From contig NC_134398.1 of NCBI RefSeq assembly GCF_050003625.1, positions 26,257,211 through 26,321,210 on the forward strand: a DNA stretch of 64,000 nt. The letters run 5' to 3'. This document shows positions 11,290 through 22,295 of the stretch, piece by piece. The position numbers and the translations under genes were made by a program. Origin of the DNA: Haematobia irritans (Eukaryota; Arthropoda; Insecta; Diptera; Muscidae). The stretch's first letter is position 1; every line of letters starts with the position of its first letter. A model generated the notes under the pieces. It was not told where the DNA came from and made no database searches. It saw only the letters and a list, made by a program, of their open reading frames with translations.

Positions 11290-12842
11290 GAGAAATTTTT
11301 CTATAGAAATACAATTTTAAGAAAATTTTCGATAGAAATAAAATCAAATTTTGAGAAAAATTTCTATAGAAATAAATTTTTTGCAAAATTTTCTATAGAA
11401 ACCAAATTTTGAGAAAATTTTTGGTAAATTTTCTATAGAATACAATTTTAAGAAAATTTTATCTAGGAAAAAAATTTGGAGAAAATTTTCGATTAAAAAA
11501 ATTTTAAGAAAATTTTCTATAGAAATTAAATTTAATTTTGAGAAAAATGTCTAAAGAAATAAAATTTTAGCAAAATTTTCTATAGAACTAAAATTTTTAA
11601 GAAACTTTTCGAAAGAAACAAAATTTTTAGAAAAATTTCTGTAGAAATAAAATTTTTAGAAACTTTTCTATAGAAACCAAATTTCGAGAAAATTTTCGGT
11701 AAATTTTCTATAGAATACAAATTTGAAAAAATTTTCGATTAAAAATAAATTTTAAGAAAATGTTCTATAGAAATAAAATTTAATTTTGAGAAGAATTTCT
11801 AAAGAAATAAAATTTTTAGAAAATTTTCTGTAGAAACAAATTTTGAGAAAATTTTTGTAAATTTTCTATAGAATACAATTTTGAGAAAATTTTCTATAGA
11901 AAAAAATTTGGAGAAATTTTTCGATTAAAAATAAATTTTAATTTTGAGAAAAATTTCTAAAGAAATAAAATTTTTGCAAAATTTTCTATAGAACTAAAAT
12001 TTTTAAGAAACTTTTCGATAGAAACAAAATTTTTAGAAAAATTTATACAGAAATAAAATTTTTAGAAACTTTTCTATAGAAACTAAATTTTGAGAAAATT
12101 TTTGGTAAATTTTCTATAGAATACAATTTTGAGAAAATTTTCGATTAAAAATAAATTTTAAGAGAATTTTCTATAGAAATAAAATTTAATTTTGAGAAAA
12201 ATTTCTATAGAAATTTTTTTTTTTGTAAAATTTTCTATAGAACTAAAATTTTTAAGAAACTTTTCGATAGAAACAAAATTTTGAGAAAAATTTCTATAGA
12301 AATAAAATTTTTGCAAAATTTTCTATAGAAACCAACTTTTGAGAAAATTTTCTATAGAATACAATTTTAAGAAAATTTTCTCTAGGAAAAAAATTTGGAG
12401 AAATTTTTCGATTAAAAAAATTTTAAGAAAATTTTCTAAGAAATTAAATTTAATTTTGAGAAAAATTTCTAAAGAAATAACATTTTTGCAAAATTTTTTA
12501 TAGAACTAAAATTTTTAAGAAACTTTTCGATAGAAACAAAATTTTTAGAAAAATTCCTATAGACATACAATTTTTAGAAACTTTTCTATAGAAACCAAAG
12601 TTTGAGAACATTTTCGGTAAATTTTCTATAGAATACAATTTTGAGAAAAATTTTGAGAAAATTTTCGATTGAAAAAATTTTAAGAAAATTTTCTATAGAA
12701 ATAAAATTTAATTTTGAGAAAAATTTATAAAGAAATAAAATTTTTGCAAAATTTTCTATAGAACTAAAATTCTTAGAAACTTTTCGATAGAAACAAAATT
12801 TTTAGAAAATTTTTCTAAAGAAATAAAATTTTTGTTAAATTT
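11290..12842 (-). repeat. Minisatellite array with ~260-bp higher-order unit
   Basis: The marker ACTAAAATTTTTAAGAA recurs at about 11,586, 11,994, 12,242, 12,504 and 12,764, mostly 250-265 bp apart. A second marker (TATAGAATACAATTTT) recurs in step. The multimer of about nine basic units has therefore itself been amplified. Confidence 0.7.
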
Positions 12843-13337
12843 TTTTCATTTCATTTCATTTTATTAAGTACCTACACAACAAGATTAAAATCTTATAATT
12901 ACAGTGCAGGATTATAAATGTTAAAACATCTCCGACTTATAGTAAGTATATACAATAATTAAATTTTAAAGATATAAGAAAAAATAAAAATTTAAATAAA
13001 TAAAATAAAAATTAATATTAATATTAAAGAAAAAAATTATGAAAATTACTTTTAATATTCAAATCCATTGCATTCTTGATGACTGAAATTGTGAGTCAAT
13101 ATTATATCTACAAGCAAAATTTTAATATTAAATATTCTAATCGTGAAATAAATTTTGAATACTCTTCTTAAAAGATGATGCGTTGCTGATGCATTGTATA
13201 TCGGGTGGTAGAATGTTCCAGAGACGTATCGTTCCAATAAAGAACTGCCATTCGGATACAAGACTTGTCCTTCTAAAGGGTATTATATTCCTATTCCTAT
13301 CAGATCTGGTAAACCGAATTCTATCATAGAGATAGCT
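12843..13337 (-). mobile_element. 5'-truncated non-LTR retrotransposon 3' end
   Basis: Inserted in minus orientation within the K2 minisatellite, which resumes on both sides. It consists of the C-terminal coding piece (13,137-13,336), about 290 bp of AT-rich 3' UTR, and a 3' end made of short AAATG-type repeats (AATAAAATGAAATGAAATGA on the minus strand). Severe 5' truncation and a microsatellite-like tail instead of long poly(A) point to a CR1/jockey-group LINE. Confidence 0.7.
13137..13336 (-). pseudogene. Reverse transcriptase C-terminus (non-LTR retrotransposon remnant)
   Basis: About 66 codons read without interruption to a TAG at 13137-13139, starting at the truncation point, so there is no start codon. 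The peptide carries the typical end of CR1/jockey-type reverse transcriptase polyproteins: a basic stretch (LYDRIRFTRSDRNRN), then RTSLVSEWQFF, then IRLWNILPPDI, then SSFKKSIQNL. The pattern RLWNxLPxxI....SxxxFKxxL, shortly before the stop, is what identifies it. The catalytic domains (endonuclease, FADD box) are absent, so this is a dead 3' fragment. The 69-codon frame at 13,052-13,261 is in a different frame and is spurious. Confidence 0.7.
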
Positions 13338-13682
13338 TTTCTATAGGAAAAAAATGTTGAGAAAATTTTCTATAGGAAAACAATTTTGAGAAAATTTTCT
13401 ATAGGAAAAAAATTTTGAAAAAAAATGTCTATAGAAATAAAACTTTGACAAAATGTTCTATATAAATAAAATTTTGAGAAAATTTTCTATAAGAATAAAA
13501 TTGTGAGTGAATTTTCTATAAAAATAAATTCTTGAGAAAATATTCTATAGAAATAAAATTTTGACAGAATTTTCCATAGAAATAAAATTTTGCAAAATAA
13601 GATTTTTTGTTTGGTAGTTTTTTGGTAAAATTTTCTCCAAATTTTGGTAGATTATTTTTGGCAACCGTGTGTATAACCCCAC

Positions 13683-15160
13683 TGTGCAATGTCGTCGAAA
13701 ATTTTGTGTAGCACTCAACAACTATAACTCCTTTTAATACTGTCATTTTCTATTATATATAATTGTATTATTTAGCAAGTATTACTAAAACTAATTTACA
13801 TTAAATTAAAGTAGGCTGTTTACGAAATTCACACATTCGTCTTTGTACCCAGAGCAATGTGTGACACACAAACATATACTATTTAAACAGAGACTCCAAT
13901 ACATAGCTGGCGTCACTATGTGTTTACTTCTTAAGTCTTTCGTTTCGAGAGTATAGTTAGAGCACTAGCAAGGGAAAATTTATTATTTATTAATAAAGGA
14001 TATAGGATAGCATATAAAATTATATCATAATTAAAATATTAAATAATATTTATGCGATTATCTTCACAACGCTAAAACCAAATACAGAGATACAATTTTG
14101 TAAAATTAAACTAAGACTATCAAATATTTTCTTTAAAGATAGATTATTTGTTATCATTATCTAAACTATGTTAATATCTCTAATCCTTAATTTATTTGCA
14201 ATTGAGACAAATATCTTATAAAGTTTAATTTATTCGTCACATATAAAAATTCCGTTTTTAATTTTTATCGTGATACATATTTTTTAATTAAACTAAGACT
14301 ATCAAATATTTCCTTTAACGGTAGGCCATTTGTTATCATTATCTCAACTATATTTGTTAACATCTCTAATCCTTAATTTATTTGCAATTGAGAACATTTT
14401 TATATAAGCTGCAAATATATTATAAAGTTTAATTTATTCGTCATAAATAAGAATTGTTTTTTTTTTTTTTGTATTTCTAATAAGAGTATCACTTCGACTG
14501 TGTAGCCATATATGATCTATACCACGATGTTTTGCCCTAATTAGTCTCTCGTACTCAACAGCCCACGGGAAGATGCTCAGCAAATTTGTTACAATAATTT
14601 AAATAATAAAAACGATAAATCAATCAAATAATATAGTTGCCTTAATTGTGAAAACTACCTTATACATATATTAAGTAAGATACGTCAAATAGATAATGTG
14701 AAGCATTTTGATTAGAAGCTTATTAGGTTAAAATTGCAAATACCATTTTTTTTTCGAATCGAATTTTATTTACGTCAAGGAAATAATTAAACAATGACAG
14801 CCACAAGCAAATTTGGTACATACGAATAATAATGGTTCTAAAGTTGGCACAGTCAATGAATGGTGCCATAAGTATTTAGTCTATCAAAAAAGAACAAACT
14901 TTTTGGAAAAGATATCAGGAAAAAAAGAACTACAGTTTTTTATAGGAAAAATTAACTAACGCGTGTGAAAACCGACCCTCAGATTTGACTTCCGGAACCA
15001 CTTGAAAGTGCATTCGATCAGATCAGATTCATATCGGTCCATAATATATTGATTTCCGAAGTTTGTTGGAGGGGCAAATTTCATGCGCTTTTTAACAATA
15101 ATGCAAAAAATTGATACATAATTTTATATACCCCCACATAAACCAACCTTCCAAAATTTT
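13683..15160. other. Repeat-poor AT-rich segment
   Basis: No gene recognised. It contains one copy of the recurring 24-bp motif at 13,921-13,945. Two related blocks at about 14,095-14,230 and 14,290-14,455 share AAACTAAGACTATCAAATAT, TTTGTTATCATTATCT and TAATCCTTAATTTATTTGCA, indicating a local ~190-bp duplication. About 14,970-15,130 resembles degraded DINE-B units. Confidence 0.45.
13921..13945 (+). promoter_or_regulatory. Recurring 24-bp motif, copy 1
   Basis: TTCTTAAGTCTTTCGTTT core, one of at least seven copies in the window. The role is unknown; the placement under regulatory is provisional. Confidence 0.4.
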
Positions 15161-15640
15161 ACTCCTACACTAAAAAAAAGTGAACCCTCCATGGCACTAA
15201 AGCCAATTTGATTCTATTTTAGTTCATGGAATTATTATTTTTTTGAGAAAGTTTCCTCAGCTTTAATAATGTTTTGTATACATTACTAAAAAAGCTAGAA
15301 ATTATACACAAATGAAGCATAAAGATTTACTTAATTCGTGTCTCCCACAAAATAGTTCAGAATATCTTAAAATTTTTAAATTATATCAATTATGCGCCCA
15401 TCATGAACTTCATATGGTACTAAAAACATTTTTGTAATTTTTAACTCCAATTTTTGTCCTTCAAACTCCGAATTCTCCTTTAAATTTGGGATTTGCCTAT
15501 TTGATTCTGGGAAACAAATTCAAAATTATTAGGGTTTTCAGTTTTTTCTTCATGTTGAAATTGAAATTCAAACTCGACTTCAAGTAGAAATTATGCTATG
15601 TATCATGTAAAAGCCGTCTTTTAAATAAAGTATTGAAATA
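15160..15640 (+). repeat. D-like and G-like repeat fragments
   Basis: CTACACTAAAAAAAAGTGAA at about 15,165 resembles the D-family terminus. About 15,560-15,640 carries family G phrases (AGAAATTATGCTATGTATCA). No coding content. Confidence 0.4.
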
Positions 15641-15641
15641 C

Positions 15642-16845
15642 GTTTTTATACCCTCCACCATAGGATGGAGTATATTAACTTCGTCATTCCGTTCGTAACA
15701 CATCGAAATATTGCTCTAAGATCCCATAAAGTATATATATTCTGGGTCGTGGTAAAATTCTGAGTCGATCTAAACAAGTCCGTCCGTCCGTCTGTTGAAA
15801 TCACGCTAACTTCCGAACGAAACAAGCTGTCGACTTGAAACTTGCCACAAATAGTTGTTATTGATGTAGGCCGGATGGTATTGCAAATGGGCCATATCGG
15901 TCCACTTTTACGTATAGCCCCATATAAACGCAGCCCCCGATTTGGCTTGCGAATCCTCTAAGGGAAGCAAATTTCATCCGATCCGGCTGAAATTTAGTAC
16001 ATGGTGTTAGTATATGGTATCTAACAGCCATGCAAAAATTGGTCTACATCGGTCAATAATTATATATAGCCCCCATATAAACCGATCCCAAGATTTGGCT
16101 TGCGGAGACTCTAAGAGAAGCAAATCCATCCAATCTGGCTGAAATTTGGTACATGGTGTTAGCATATGATTTCTGACAATCATGCAAAAATTGGTCTACA
16201 TCGGTCCAACATTATATATAGCCCCCATATAAACCGATCTCCATAGGCTTCCGGAGCCTCTAAGAGAAGCAAATTTCATCCGATCCGGCTGAAATTTGGT
16301 ACATGGTACAAGTATATAGTCTCTAATAACTATGCAAAAATTGGTCCACGTCGGTCCATAATTATATATAGCTCCCACTAAACCGATCCCCAGATTTGGT
16401 TTGCGGAGCTCTAAGAGAAGCAAATTTCATCCGATCCGGCTGAAATTTGGTACATGGTGTTAGCATATGATTTCTAACAATCATGCATAAATTGGTCCAC
16501 ATCGGTCCATAATTATATATAGCCCCCATATAATCCAATCCCCAGATTTGACCTCCGGAGCTCCTTAGAAGAGCAAAATTCATCCGATTCGGTTGAAATT
16601 TGGTACGTGGTGTTAATATATGGTCTCAAACACCAATGCAAAAATTGGTCGAAATCGGTCCATAATTATATATAGCCCCCATATAATCCAATCCCCAGAT
16701 TTGACCTCCGGAGCCCCTTGGAAGAGCAAAATTCATCCGATTCGGTAAAAATTTGGTACGTGATGTTAGTATATGGTATCCAACAACCATCCAGGAATTG
16801 GTTCATATCAGTCCATAATTATATATAGCCCCATAATTATATATA
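15642..16845 (+). mobile_element. DINE-1-like element, family B copy 1 (right end replaced by minisatellite)
   Basis: Starts TTTTTATACCCTCCACCATA and has the AACACATCGAAATATTGCTC, GTATATATATTCTGGGTCG and GTCCGTCCGTCTGTTGAAAT core. Six ~153-bp tandem units follow, each with ATATATAGCCCCCATATAA and CCGATCCCCAGATTTG. The expected right end (GGCCGAACTTACGGCC) is missing; at about 16,845 the element passes directly into the G-rich minisatellite. Frames at 16,196-16,583 are artefacts of the units. Confidence 0.75.
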
Positions 16846-17310
16846 GAGGGGTGTCCGACGAAGATTATACTTCGCTGAGCCAGGGGGAAAGGAGGTCAGA
16901 CGAAGATTATACTTCGCTGAACAAGGGGGAAAGAGAGGAGTGTCAGACGAAGATTATAGTTCGCTGAACAAGGGTGAAGGAGAAGGGTGTCAGACGAAGA
17001 TTATACTTCGCTGAGCAATGGAGAAAGGAGAGGAGTTCAGACGAAGATTATACTTCGTTGAGCAAGGGGGGGAGAGAGTGGGTCAGACGAAGGATATACT
17101 TCGCTGAGCAAGGGGGAGAAGAAGGGTATCAGATTATACTTCGCTTAACAAGGAGTGGGAGGAGAGGGGTGTCAGACGAAGATTATACCTCGCTGATGGA
17201 GGGGGAAAGGAGAGTATCGCTGATGGCGGGGGTGGTGTCCGACGAAGATTATACTTCGCTGATGGCGGGGGTGGTGTCAGACAATGATTATACTTCGCTG
17301 GCTGTGCTGG
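16846..17310 (+). repeat. ~45-bp G-rich minisatellite, about ten units
   Basis: The unit has the hairpin-capable box GACGAAGATTATACTTCGCT followed by a G/A-rich spacer. Boxes start at about 16,857, 16,900, 16,947, 16,994, 17,039, 17,086, 17,130 (shortened), 17,176, 17,238 and 17,280, so spacing is mostly 43-48 bp. Because spacers often keep frame, two open frames (16,773-16,967 and 16,974-17,585) encode repeated SDEDYTSL peptides. There is no start context or other coding evidence, so a protein is not claimed. Confidence 0.8.
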
Positions 17311-17590
17311 GTGGGCGATCCTCTTCGAGGTTTGTGTTAATTTTAATTGAAGCTAAGATTTACTCCGCATTAACTAAAATTAGGTCTTACGTCTTTGGCG
17401 ACCGCCAACCAACTGTCCCGTTCTGTTTCCCAGCTACTCCTTTTATAGGCGCAGCCGGTCGCCACGCACACGACCCAGGGATGATAAATGATGTTGACGG
17501 AAAAGTACTAAAAAATGATTTAAAATGTACTTTTCGAAGCGAAAAAGTGCTAAAATTACGTGATATCAAATTTACAGGCTATTAAAAAAA
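17311..17590 (+). other. GC-richer unexplained block beside the minisatellite
   Basis: About 17,385-17,490 is clearly more GC-rich than its surroundings (for example GGCGACCGCCAACC and GGCGCAGCCGGTCGCCACGC) and is not repeated in the window. The open frame from 16,974 runs through it to 17,585. It may be the end of a mobile element of which the minisatellite is a part. The family is not recognised. Confidence 0.35.
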
Positions 17591-17594
17591 AATA

Positions 17595-18110
17595 TTATTT
17601 TCTGAAAATAATATTTTTTGGAAAAAATTTTTTCTATAGAAAATTGTGTCAAAATTTCATTTCTGCAGAAAATTTTTTAAAGGTTTTATTTCCTCGAAAA
17701 TTTTGTTAAAATTTTATTTCTATAGAAATTTCTGACAAAATTTTATTTCTACAGGAAATTTTATCAAAATTTTATTTCATAGGAAATTTTATCAAAATTT
17801 TATTTCTATAGAAAATTTTTTCAAAATTTTATTTCCATAGAAGATTTTGTAAAAATTTTATTCCTATAAAAAATTTTAACAAAATTTTATTTCCTTAGAA
17901 AATTTTATCAAAATTTTATTTCTATAGAAAATTTTATTCAAATTTTATTTCTATAAGAAATGTTGTCAAAATTTTATTTCCATACAAAATTTTGTCAAAA
18001 GTTTATTTCAATAGAAAATTTATGAAGAAGAATTCTACCAATCTACAATAAAGTAAAAAATTTACCATTTTTTGTAGAATTCTACCAACTGTGGCAAGCG
18101 GCTCAGGACC
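17595..18110 (+). mobile_element. K element copy 3, left end missing
   Basis: Array of ~29-bp units (TTTTATTTCTATAGAAAATT) from about 17,620 to 18,020. It is followed by the K right terminus: AATTCTACCAATCTACAATA, then TAGAATTCTACCAACTGTGG, then CAAGCGG. No GGTTGCCA-type left end is present. Confidence 0.7.
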
Positions 18111-18111
18111 G

Positions 18112-18226
18112 GCTCTAAGGATTATTGCCAAAGACACCATGTGTTTATGTCGTCTCCTTGTGGGCGTTTCAAATATATACACTATCTTATAATACTCTGT
18201 TCCTCAGTGTGGCGGATCACTTTTCA
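18112..18226 (+). mobile_element. DINE family A end fragment
   Basis: Matches the family A right end: ATTGCCAAAGACACCATGTG, then TCGTCTCCTT, then TAATAC.CTGTTCC..AGTGTGGCG. Only about 115 bp is preserved, abutting the K3 terminus. Confidence 0.65.
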
Positions 18227-18348
18227 TTTCATTTGCGGACAAATGTGGTATAGACAATATTCCTCTCAAAAATGTTGAGATCCTGTAATAAAAACTAAAA
18301 TATCCTCATTTTAGAATGTGTTTATTTCTTCTTTATGGCAACAGCGGA

Positions 18349-18402
18349 CAAGCATTTAGGCAGTCAGCTGTTGCTATAAAGAGCTGACTGCCTAAATGCT
18401 TG
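18349..18402. repeat. Perfect 21-bp hairpin
   Basis: Arm 18349-18369 contains AAGCATTTAGGCAGTCAGCT. It is exactly complementary, inverted, to 18382-18402 around a 12-base loop. The arms are more GC-rich than the surroundings. No flanking target duplication was found. Confidence 0.8.
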
Positions 18403-18534
18403 CTGCTTTCCAAATCTCATAGATGGCACTATCCCATCTTTTTTCCGTTAATTTCAAACATCTAACTTCAAAAAAAATGTTATTGACTTTTCTTCTAATT
18501 TAAATAAGAGAAAACAATAATTAAATAGGATAAC

Positions 18535-19185
18535 ATACTTGGATCCAAAGATTTTGACCTTCCCTTAAGGATTTTGGTATTGATTCCGAGCCGCATCTTC
18601 TTTAAAATAAATACATTTTTTACGGACCTCCCTGGCTTTAAATCTAGGATCAATAAAATTAAAATTGGATACATATCTCATTCATCGAGTTTTTATTTTC
18701 TTTTTGCAATGTATTAATAAAGGTATTTATGTACAAACAAATTCCAATTTCAAAATCCAAATTATGCCATGTACTTCAAAGTAAAAACAGTTTTCTTAAT
18801 GCTAAAAAAAAAACTTTAAACCAAAGATGCAAATCTTTAATATAAGTCTTAGCCTATATTTGAAGCGTTTTTATCTTAAATTTAAAAATTCAATATGTCA
18901 ATTGAGTTAAAGACGATTTTTTTTAAATAAAAATGTTTTTCTTTATTTTAAGGAAAATTTGCCTTACTTCAAAGATCTACAACTTCAGCAGAGAGACGCA
19001 AAATTTCATGATTTGTGTCCTAAATTTAATCAAAAAAATTTTTGAAGTAATGATTATAAACTTTCTTTTAATTAAAATGTCATTGTTTTAAAGAATTATG
19101 TCCTTAGCATTGCGTAAATTTTGAGTCCTAAAATTTAAGTTGCATAATCTTCCATATTAGGTTAATATTTTGTTCAGTGTACATA
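18535..19185 (+). repeat. Dispersed ~640-bp repeat, copy 1 (pair with 36,993-37,642)
   Basis: Direct repeat of 36,993-37,642. Shared phrases are ACTTGGATCCAAAGATTTT, AAGGATTTTGG, TGATTCCGAGCC, GGATCAATAAAATTAAAATT, TCTTAGCCTATATTTGAAGC and a TTCAGTGTA end. It has many indels, so it is old. No protein is encoded. Confidence 0.65.
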
Positions 19186-19479
19186 CATTATTCTTCACTA
19201 ATATTATAAACAAAGTGATAATATTAGAAAGACAATAATGACTTTTGAGGATAAAAACGAGCTAGCGACTTTTGCCTTAAAAAACTTAAAAGCACTTCAA
19301 AAAATTTAACTATGTTACATAGAAATTTATTTTAATAAAATTTTTTATAACTCTCTTTTTTCATAGTTTTAATGGGTAATTTTATTTTTTTATCAAATAG
19401 GTTAAAAACAGATTAAGAATTAATAAAATGTTACAAATTATTAAAATTTTGTAAAAAAAGACTAAATACATTCTAGAAA

Positions 19480-20760
19480 AATTGCGAACTATTGAAAATA
19501 TTTGAGATCAAACGTTTCACACTGAAAAGAATATTGTGGTGAGAGCCAAAGATTACATGTCCTTAAAATACGAATGCAAATTTTGCTTAGCTTAGAAGAC
19601 GTATTTCTCTAATATAAAGTTTTTTTCCTTGTCCAAAAGTTGATCAACCTTTCAATAAAGTCATATTGTCCTTATGATTAAGGGATTTGACTTAAAAATG
19701 TGTATCATAACATGAAAGAAAAAATTTTTGGGCTAAGGTCAACTTGACTTTAATAATTCATAAAAATTCTTTAAAATTAATGAAATTTTCTTTAAATTTG
19801 TTGTCTTTTTGCATCTTGACTTCAAAGCACAAAATCGTCAAAAATAGGACATGATTTTCAACACTTTATTTTAAATACGTTTTTACATGAAACATAGCAT
19901 AATTTCTACTGGAAGTCTGTCTGAATTTGGAAAATAAAGTTTTCGTTAACTCGTTTTTAAAGGACTTTGATAGCATATGAAGAAAAAAAGCTGAAAGAAC
20001 GAAAAATTAAAATTTGCTTCCAAGAAGCAAGTACTCAAATCCCAAATTTAAAAGAGAATTGTGTCTTAAAAGTATCCTTACTTGTATTCTCCGCTTTTTT
20101 GGCTCGGAATCAATACCAAAATTGTTAAAATAAAGACAAAATTCGTTGTGTTTGTTGTTGTTGGTTTCTCTTCAATCATTATTGTTGTTTTTGATCTCAG
20201 CTTAAAACCATGACTAAAATACAAGTGTAGCTTAACCAACAGAACCGGGGAACCGGGCATGCTTTTGAGTGCAGACGAATGTTAGAATGGATTAAAAATT
20301 ATAAAAATGATTCAATTCCCAAACATTTTCAATTAACTCCAAAAACACTGAATTCGAATCACACCTTAAGATGTGATACAAATTCAGTGCAACGGCTGTT
20401 GAAATGGTGGGCATCCGTTCTATGACAAGCCCATGTTAAATTCATCGCTTCTGCGCCAATTTTGCACCACTTCCGGATCCAAAAAGAAATACTTTTTTGG
20501 GGACGCCTTTTTTGCTGGGTCCAACAAAATTGTCTTCCATGTACCCATATTTACGACGAATCACTTAACCAAAAGAACAAAACGGCTTCATTGATAAGTT
20601 TATCGGCTTTTGGACAAGGAAAAAAAACTTTATATCAGAAAAATGAGTCCTCTTTGCTGAGCAAAACTCAAATTGGTATTTTCAAGGCATTGAATTTTTT
20701 TTCAGTATCTAACCTACTTTCTGCTTCACGCAGTTTTATACTTTCTTAACTTATTACTCT
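19480..20760 (-). repeat. Composite family F/G repeat
   Basis: Minus-strand arrangement of F/G phrases: GAGCCAAAGATTACATGTCC at 19,544, CATGAAACATAGCATAATTT at about 19,887, and TGGCTCGGAATCAATACC at 20,100. The central block 20,340-20,560 is GC-richer and includes a near-perfect hairpin (20,346-20,389, arms CACTGAATT..ATCACA). Frames at 20,078-20,260 and 20,462-20,749 are not supported as genes. The element class is unknown. Confidence 0.5.
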
Positions 20761-21734
20761 CTCTAATTATCTTTTTTTAGGATATATGAACATTGAAAAA
20801 ATAATATCACGTAGACTTTACCACAAACTTGGCGATGATGAAGAGAAACATAAAGCAACCACATCCGCATAAGCAAACTTTGAGATCTCATAGATGCTTA
20901 AAATTATTTTTCTTTATATATTAACAATGTCTCAAAAATGCAAGTAAACCAAAAAATATGCCACTCTGAAAACATCTCTGATTTTATTTCAAAGGTGCAG
21001 CCGCAAATTCCACAAAAAACAGCTACACAAAGAATAGTAAACCACGAAACAAACCTCCAATCATGCAAACTTCAAGATTTAGGCCCTCCATGACAAAGGT
21101 GTCTGCTTCTATGACAGCATACATAAGTGTCACAATGACAACAAAAAAACATAATGTAATTGTTTTAAATGAAGTGCAGATTTGAAGACTAGACAAACGA
21201 AACTAAAATCAACAACATTAGCCAGACGATATATTTTCTGCAGAGTCTCTTTGATATCGTTTCTTAGGCATTTTCCGTGATATTTAATTGCTTAATATCT
21301 TTTGGTGGGGGTTCACAAGTACTTGGTTTTCCGAAGCACTATACAACTCAAAAAGACATCCATCAGCAAACCATGGGGAGGTGATGAGTACCAATTACAA
21401 TAGTATCACGTTTAACGTTGACACCAAAAATGGCAATGAAAACAAAAACAAAAACAAAACGGTGATACCAACCACCATCCATCATAAAAACACTTAAATG
21501 TGGCTTTCTTGTTCGAAGACCATATTTTACCACCAAAAACAATAGAAACACTTCTGTAAAGGCAAATAACGGTACTTGGTATTGAAAGACAATTCAAGAT
21601 GATTTTAAATAAGGTTTCAATTCATATTGTGACAAAATTTCATCATCTTCCATCTAGTTCAGCTCATCAAAAGGTATTTGCAGTTGTTATAGATTGCCTA
21701 TGATACGATGTTCAATATCAATAAAACTAAAATA
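20761..21734. other. Repeat-poor gap
   Basis: No gene or element recognised. Overlapping frames at 21,288-21,597 on both strands reflect an A-rich AAACAAAAACAAAAAC run and are not called. Confidence 0.3.
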
Positions 21735-21977
21735 AAGAGAATCCAAATCAAAACCATCATCCCTGCTAGGGCATTAAATGTCAGGAAATTGATTTCGAAA
21801 ATGATTGTGAAATACTATTATTGCTTGGCATTGTTATTAAAATGAATAAATATTTTCGAAAAATGTCAAAGAAGTCTTCTCGAGCCCTTCCAAAAAGTCA
21901 TTAGTTCTGCAAAATAGGTCATTGCTCTGACTTTTTTAGTTTAAGAGAGTAATCGATACAATACGGGGGATAGCTAT

Positions 21978-22002
21978 GTTTGTGTCTTAAGTCTTTTGTT
22001 TT
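21978..22002 (+). promoter_or_regulatory. Recurring 24-bp motif, copy 2
   Basis: TGTCTTAAGTCTTTTGTTT core, at the end of the first copy of the local duplication. Function unknown. Confidence 0.4.
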
Positions 22003-22259
22003 AATAACCTCCAAATCAAAACTTCCATCCCTGTTAGGGCATTAAAGGTCATGAAATTGATATCGAAAATGAATTATTGTGAAATACTTTTATTGCTTTG
22101 CATTGTTTCTAAAACGAATAATAGTAATAATTTTAGAAAAATGTCAAAAAAGAAGTTTTCTCGAGCCCTACCATAAAGGCACTAGTCCTGCAAAATATGC
22201 CATTGGTCTGAATTTCTCTAGTTTAAGGAAGTAATCGATACAATACGGGGGATAGCTAA

Positions 22260-22284
22260 GTTTGTGTCTTAAGTCTATTGTTCT
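22260..22284 (+). promoter_or_regulatory. Recurring 24-bp motif, copy 3
   Basis: TGTCTTAAGTCTATTGTTC core, at the end of the second copy of the local duplication. Function unknown. Confidence 0.35.
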
Positions 22285-22295
22285 AATATCATCTA

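Larger units (their letters stand above)
11163..13682 (-). mobile_element. K element copy 2, interrupted by a non-LTR fragment
   Basis: The left terminus TATAACCACGGTTGCCAC is followed by TTGGTAGAATTCTACCAAAA. The right terminus at about 13,640-13,678 is TTTGGTAGATTATTTTTGGC then AACCGTG and GTATAACC. The two ends are inverted copies (TATAMCCACGGTTGCCA-like). The interior is a diverged minisatellite in which many units read GAGAAAATTTT or GAGAAAAATTTC. At 12,843-13,337 the array is split by a retrotransposon 3' end. Confidence 0.8.
21735..22295 (+). repeat. Local ~285-bp tandem duplication
   Basis: The first copy (about 21,735-22,010) and second copy (about 22,011-22,295) share in order: AAATCAAAAC, CATCCCTG.TAGGGCATTAAA, TCTCGAGCCCT, GTAATCGATACAATACGGGG and GATAGCTA, followed by the 24-bp motif. 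Identity looks around 80-85% by eye. Neither copy is coding. Confidence 0.75.
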
